Shown: one piece after another, positions 60,432 through 64,000 of the stretch
Numbering within the stretch: position 1 is the stretch's first letter
Layout of the letters: each line of letters opens with the position of its first letter
NCBI RefSeq assembly: GCF_028368855.1
Contig: NZ_JAQNCY010000003.1
Location: 248,001-312,000 of the forward strand
DNA length: 64,000 nucleotides
Source of the DNA: Leisingera sp. SS27
GTDB lineage: Bacteria; Pseudomonadota; Alphaproteobacteria; Rhodobacterales; Rhodobacteraceae
Direction: 5' to 3'
Made by a program: the position numbers and the translations under genes
Notes under the pieces: generated by a model
What the model saw: the letters and a program-made list of their open reading frames with translations, nothing else
Databases searched by the model: none
Told to the model about the DNA's origin: nothing

Positions 60432-61385
60432 ATGAAAATCTGGATTGCGCGGCCGATGACGGCAGCAGTCACGGCGCGGGCGCGGGAGGCGTTTGCCGAT
60501 CTGGAAATCCGCGAGACCAACGCGGTGATGTCTGAGGCGGAGATGCTGCGCGCATTGTCCGAGTTCGACATCGTGGTGCCGACGCTGGGCGACAAGTTCA
60601 CGGCAGAGATTTTTGCCAAGGCGGGCACGCCCCGCTGCAAGCTGCTGGCCAACTTTGGCGTCGGCTACAACCATATCGACGTCGAGGCCGCGCGGGCGGC
60701 GGGTGTCGAGGTGACCAACACCCCGGGCGCGGTGACCGATGCCACCGCGGATATCGCGATGACGCTGATCCTGATGTCGGCGCGCCGCGCTTCCGAGGGC
60801 GAGCGGATGCTGCGCAAGGGCGATTGGAAGGGCTGGCACCCGACCCAGATGCTGGGGCTGCACGCCACCGGCAAACGCGTCGGTATCGCGGGCATGGGCC
60901 GGATCGGCCAGGCGATTGCGCGGCGCTGCCATTTCGGGTTCGGCATGGATGTGTCTTATGTGGCGCGTTCCCCCAAGAAGCTGGACTTCCCGGCGGACCG
61001 GGCCGAGAGCCTGATTGCCATGGCGGGCGAAGTGGATTTCCTGGTGGTGGCTGTGCCGGGCGGGCCTGAGACCACGCATCTGATCAACGCCGAGGTGCTG
61101 AACGCCATGCAGTCCCATGCGCATCTGATCAACATCGCCCGCGGCGAAGTGGTGGAGGAGGCGGCGCTGATCGACGCGCTGCAAAACAACCGCATCGGCG
61201 GGGCTGGATTGGACGTCTATGAGTTCGAGCCCAAGGTGCCGCAGGCGCTGATCGATCTGGATAATGCCACCCTTCTGCCGCACCTGGGCACCGCCACCGA
61301 GGAGGTGCGCAGCAACATGGGACAAATGGCGCTGGATAATGTCGCCGCCTATCTGGGCGGGGCTGAATTGCCAAACCGGGTTTAA
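60432..61385 (+). CDS. D-2-hydroxyacid dehydrogenase (glyoxylate/hydroxypyruvate reductase-like)
   Basis: A 317-residue NAD(P)-dependent dehydrogenase. The Rossmann motif is VGIAGMGRIGQAIARRC near residue 153. The catalytic residues sit in INIARGEVVEEAAL (arginine), LDVYEFEPKVP (glutamate) and LPHLGTAT (histidine). LLANFGVGYNHIDVEAARAAGVEVTNTPGAVTDATADIAMTLIL is typical. Substrates could be glycerate, glyoxylate or related acids. It starts one base after the tRNA-binding gene stop. Confidence 0.92.
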   Translation: MKIWIARPMTAAVTARAREAFADLEIRETNAVMSEAEMLRALSEFDIVVPTLGDKFTAEIFAKAGTPRCKLLANFGVGYNHIDVEAARAAGVEVTNTPGAVTDATADIAMTLILMSARRASEGERMLRKGDWKGWHPTQMLGLHATGKRVGIAGMGRIGQAIARRCHFGFGMDVSYVARSPKKLDFPADRAESLIAMAGEVDFLVVAVPGGPETTHLINAEVLNAMQSHAHLINIARGEVVEEAALIDALQNNRIGGAGLDVYEFEPKVPQALIDLDNATLLPHLGTATEEVRSNMGQMALDNVAAYLGGAELPNRV

Positions 61386-61415
61386 GCCAAGCTGGTCGTG
61401 CGGCCGGAATGATGC

Positions 61416-61435
61416 AGCCGCCCTACGGGGCGGCT
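61416..61435. terminator. Bidirectional terminator overlapping the tdk end
   Basis: AGCCGCCC and GGGCGGCT pair exactly around TACG. The stem covers the tdk stop codon and follows the hydroxyacid dehydrogenase gene by 31 bases. Confidence 0.65.
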
Positions 61436-62028
61436 GTTCTGTCTTTGGGGGTATCGCCCACAGCCTCGCGCCAGTGGCGGCGGCAGAGCGAGACATAGGT
61501 TTCATTGCCGCCGATCTGCACTTGGTCGCCCTCGGTCAGCACCTGGCCCTGATCGTCCTGGCGCACCACCATCGTGGCCTTCTTGCCGCAATAGCAGATG
61601 GTGCGCACCTCGCGCATTTCATCGGCCAGCGCCAGGAGGGTGGCGGAGCCGGGGAAAAGTTTGCCCTGGAAATCCACCCGCAGCCCGTAAGCCAGCACCG
61701 GCACCCGCAGGTCATCGACCACGCGGGCCAGTTGCCAGACCTGTTCCGGTTCCAGGAACTGCGCCTCATCGACAAAAATCGCGGCCAGCTGGCCGCGGGC
61801 CAGGCGCGCTTCGATACGTGTATAGAGATCGTCGCCGGCAGAGAACATGTCCGCCTCCTCGCCGATGCCGATGCGCGACGCGATTCTGCCGGTGCCTGCG
61901 CGGTCGTCCAGCCGGGCGGTCAGCAGGTAGGTTTCCATATGGTTTTCGCGGTAATTGTGCGACGCCTGCAGCAGCACCGTCGACTTGCCCGCGTTCATGG
62001 TGGAATAGTTGAAATAGAGCTTGGCCAT
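61423..62028 (-). CDS. tdk: Thymidine kinase
   Basis: A 201-residue type II thymidine kinase. FNYSTMNAGKSTVLLQASHNY is the P-loop region. AAIFVDEAQFLEPEQVWQLARVVDDLRVPVLAYGLRVDFQGKLFPGS is the conserved central region. CYCGKKATMVVR and SLCRRHW supply the zinc cysteines. The in-frame region upstream of 62028 is not conserved. The ATG is preceded by a perfect hairpin and lacks an obvious ribosome site. Confidence 0.96.
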   Translation of the reverse strand: MAKLYFNYSTMNAGKSTVLLQASHNYRENHMETYLLTARLDDRAGTGRIASRIGIGEEADMFSAGDDLYTRIEARLARGQLAAIFVDEAQFLEPEQVWQLARVVDDLRVPVLAYGLRVDFQGKLFPGSATLLALADEMREVRTICYCGKKATMVVRQDDQGQVLTEGDQVQIGGNETYVSLCRRHWREAVGDTPKDRTAAP

Positions 62029-62400
62029 GGCGGCGGGTTTACCCGCAAGGGGGCGCCGGGGAAACCGGTTTCTTGGGCGGTGCGGCGGATCAGCCGGGGC
62101 GCAGGAAGGCCCCCCGGGGCAGACGCGGCCAGGGTGGAACAAAACCCTTTTTGGCGGCCAACGCCATTTGCCCCGGAGAGCACAAGTTCCGGGCAGACCA
62201 ATTACCCTGAAAGGCAGGACGTCACTCACCCATCCTGCTTTGCACTGGACAACAGATGCCAATTGCACCATGTCACTTGCTAAATCCCTGAAAACCTGAG
62301 GGATGGATAAGGTATCGCAATTCCTCTACAACTCGGATATGGGAAATTAACTGGTTCGTTCCCCATGGGGGCACGGCGGGTCAAGCCAGGCAGGAAATTT
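62029..62400. other. Gene-free stretch between tdk and the CII-like gene
   Basis: A 372-base divergent region. It holds the tdk leader hairpin and an AT-richer half (62250-62400) that probably contains the promoter of the CII-like/arsH pair. No gene is recognised. Confidence 0.4.
62033..62046 (-). promoter_or_regulatory. Hairpin directly upstream of the tdk start
   Basis: GCGGGT and ACCCGC pair perfectly around two bases, ending four bases before the tdk ATG. On the tdk transcript it would occupy the place of a ribosome-binding site. Confidence 0.45.
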
Positions 62401-62865
62401 ATGGCGGAAATCGGGACGTATCTGAAAAAGCACACCGAGGCGCTGGTCAAGGATGTGGGCATTGAAGCTGCCTGCCAGATCACCGGCAAATCCAAGGCCA
62501 CATTGGGCCGGTATTATTCGGACAATGCCGAACATGCCGACCGGTTCATGCCGGTGGATGCGGTAGCCAAGCTGGAAAGCGCGGCCTCCTATCCGCATGT
62601 GACTTCGGCGCTGGCGGATCTGAAGAACATCACGCTGTCCTACAATGGCAACGGCAGTGCTGAGGAAACCGGCCGCAGCGGCGGCGTCAATTCGGATGTG
62701 ATTGCCCTCAGCCAGCGGTTTGCCCAGCTGATGTGCGAATACCAGGCCGCGATGGAAGACGGCATCATCACCGTCAACGAGGCCAAGCGCCTGTTGCGTG
62801 AAACGGTGCTGCTGCAGCAGGTGCTCTTGGACATGAAGCTGCACCTGGAAGAAGAAAGTGCCTGA
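62401..62865 (+). CDS. Putative CII-like helix-turn-helix protein
   Basis: A 154-residue protein. Residues 20-65 ([41 protein letters not shown]) look like the helix-turn-helix of phage CII-type regulators. The C-terminal 60 residues are helical ([25 protein letters not shown] and [22 protein letters not shown]). No phage genes are nearby, so it may be a domesticated regulator. ATG 62401 follows AGGAAAT. It overlaps arsH by eight bases. I do not recognise a named protein. Confidence 0.65.
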   Translation: MAEIGTYLKKHTEALVKDVGIEAACQITGKSKATLGRYYSDNAEHADRFMPVDAVAKLESAASYPHVTSALADLKNITLSYNGNGSAEETGRSGGVNSDVIALSQRFAQLMCEYQAAMEDGIITVNEAKRLLRETVLLQQVLLDMKLHLEEESA

Positions 62866-63586
62866 CAGCCCTGACTTGAGCGATCTGCCCGGAATAGCGG
62901 CGGATCAGCTGCATCCGGCTGACGTGGACTTGCTGGCCGCACCCGGTGATCCGCGCCACCCGCCGCGCATCCTGCTGCTGTACGGCAGCCTGCGCTCGGT
63001 GAGCTACTCCCGCAAGGCCGCAGAAGAGGCGGCGCGGGTGCTGCGCGCCCTGGGCTGTGAGACGCGGATTTTCGACCCGTCCGGCCTGCCGCTGCCCGAC
63101 GATGCGGGCGCTGCGGAGCACCCCAAGGTGGCGGAGCTGCGCGAGCTGGCGGTGTGGTCCGAGGGCATGGTCTGGTCCAGCCCGGAGCGCCACGGCGCAA
63201 TGACCGGCATCATGAAGCTGCAGATCGACTGGCTGCCGCTGTCCCTGCAGGGCGGCATCCGCACCACCCAAGGCAAGACGCTGGCGGTGATGCAGGTGTC
63301 GGGCGGGTCGCAAAGTTTCAATGCCGTCAACCAGATGCGCATCCTCGGCCGCTGGATGCGGATGCTGACAATCCCGAACCAAAGCTCGATCCCCAAGGCC
63401 TGGCTGGAGTTTGAGGAAGGCGAGCGCCTGCCAGACGGCCCGTTCTACCGCCGCCTGGTGGATGTGATGGAAGAACTGGTGAAATTCACCTGGCTGGTGC
63501 GCGGCCGCAAGGCGTACCTGGTGGACCGCTACTCTGAACGGGTGGAGAGCGCGGAAGAGGTGCACAAGCGGGTCTCGCAGAAGTAA
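62858..63586 (+). CDS. arsH: ArsH NADPH-dependent FMN reductase
   Basis: A 242-residue flavodoxin-like oxidoreductase. [46 protein letters not shown] near residue 38 is the ArsH FMN-binding region. [25 protein letters not shown] and [37 protein letters not shown] are also conserved. ArsH oxidises organoarsenicals or reduces azo dyes and quinones. The start is GTG 62858. No other ars genes are in the window. Confidence 0.95.
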   Translation: MPDSPDLSDLPGIAADQLHPADVDLLAAPGDPRHPPRILLLYGSLRSVSYSRKAAEEAARVLRALGCETRIFDPSGLPLPDDAGAAEHPKVAELRELAVWSEGMVWSSPERHGAMTGIMKLQIDWLPLSLQGGIRTTQGKTLAVMQVSGGSQSFNAVNQMRILGRWMRMLTIPNQSSIPKAWLEFEEGERLPDGPFYRRLVDVMEELVKFTWLVRGRKAYLVDRYSERVESAEEVHKRVSQK

Positions 63587-63618
63587 GCGGAGCGCGTTTG
63601 CCTGCAACCAGCTTCACA

Positions 63619-63641
63619 AAGCCCCGGCAGTGCCGGGGCTT
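63619..63641 (+). terminator. Intrinsic terminator after arsH
   Basis: AAGCCCCGGCA pairs with TGCCGGGGCTT over 11 bases and is followed by CTTTGTTTG. It lies 32 bases past the arsH stop. Confidence 0.85.
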
Positions 63642-63964
63642 CTTTGTTTGCGGATCATGCCGGGCAGCATGGGAGAGCTGCTTGCCTCTGTGCTCATCCC
63701 ATAGGTGTGGCCGGCGGTTAAGCATTTGGGCGGGCCCGGATGCCGCGCATTAGCGGGTTGTTAAGGCTTGATTGCGCCGTAATTGGGCTGCGGTGTTACC
63801 GGCGGTGCTGGGAAATGCGTGAAACCAGCGAAAACCACGGATTTTCCTCCTAACGAAACAGATCGGATTTTCCCGTGTTTTTCGGGGTTTTTTCCGAAAT
63901 TTGAGGGCACCCGTTAAGTAAATAAGGGGTTTACACGCAGCGGCAGCGGCAAAACAACCGCCTG

Positions 63965-63980
63965 TTAAGACACTGGTAAC
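63965..63980. promoter_or_regulatory. CtrA-like site near the window end
   Basis: TTAA-GACACTG-GTAAC matches the CtrA consensus TTAA-N7-TTAAC with one mismatch. It may control the gene beyond the edge. Confidence 0.3.
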
Positions 63981-64000
63981 CCTGTCTTATTTTGCACATC

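Larger units (their letters stand above)
63587..64000. other. Gene-free end of window
   Basis: A terminator lies at 63619-63641. From 63760 onward the DNA becomes AT-rich with several TTAA and T/A runs, as in a promoter region for a gene past the window edge. I found no gene here. Confidence 0.5.

Overview
The window is high-GC, densely packed chromosomal DNA from an alphaproteobacterium. It is most likely a marine Roseobacter-group member of the Rhodobacteraceae (Leisingera/Phaeobacter/Ruegeria-like). The reasons are an Hsp20-DUF1150 pair, a divergent trxB/lrp pair, TRAP and branched-chain-type ABC importers, a bifunctional ATP sulfurylase/APS kinase, a CuyA-like sulfo-lyase, many LysR regulators and intergenic GC-rich palindromes. 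The genus is inferred from gene content only. I saw no rRNA, tRNA, CRISPR array, prophage or intact insertion sequence.

Layout. 1-5.3 kb: tail of an unknown gene, a DMT-family exporter, a secreted lipase-like protein overlapping phnM, then purK/purE on the minus strand and a DUF1272 protein. 5.4-12.5 kb: a UraA-type permease with a RutR-like site upstream, an OYE-type flavoprotein with an atypical iron-sulfur motif, a secreted alpha/beta hydrolase divergent from an AraC regulator, and DUF465 divergent from hsp20-DUF1150. 12.6-16.4 kb: a secreted putative zinc peptidase, PhzF, DUF1206 and an alpha/beta hydrolase. 16.4-23.2 kb: a TRAP importer, two LysR regulators, a CuyA/D-cysteine desulfhydrase and an aspartate/glutamate racemase.

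23.7-33.7 kb is the most system-like region. Seven genes with short gaps or 4-base overlaps encode a Tat-exported binding protein, two ATPases, two permeases, a beta-barrel porin and a class II deacetylase. They sit beside a LuxR-type regulator and a divergent NTF2-like protein plus aldehyde dehydrogenase. An 18-bp palindrome lies between the LuxR gene and the divergent pair, and a near-identical copy lies before the transporter operon, so one regulon is likely. A plausible role is uptake, deacetylation and oxidation of an N-acetylated amine; this is inference.

33.8-42.3 kb: HxlR with a tandem SnoaL-like protein and YceI, a cytoplasmic sulfatase plus TauD-like dioxygenase with a divergent LysR, and a binding protein divergent from a histidine kinase/receiver pair. 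42.4-48.2 kb: ATP sulfurylase/APS kinase preceded, in frame and without a stop, by a MarR-like winged helix and a 14-bp palindrome; a membrane adenylate cyclase carrying a ferredoxin domain; and a divergent caspase-fold protein. 48.2-64 kb is mostly housekeeping: trxB, lrp, a CBS protein, a Hint protein, pgeF-midA-lgt, ubiK, a dioxygenase, sigZ-gst, a DUF2652 protein, ybjN-proC-csaA-hydroxyacid dehydrogenase, tdk, a CII-like protein and arsH. The last 400 bases look like the promoter region of a gene beyond the window.
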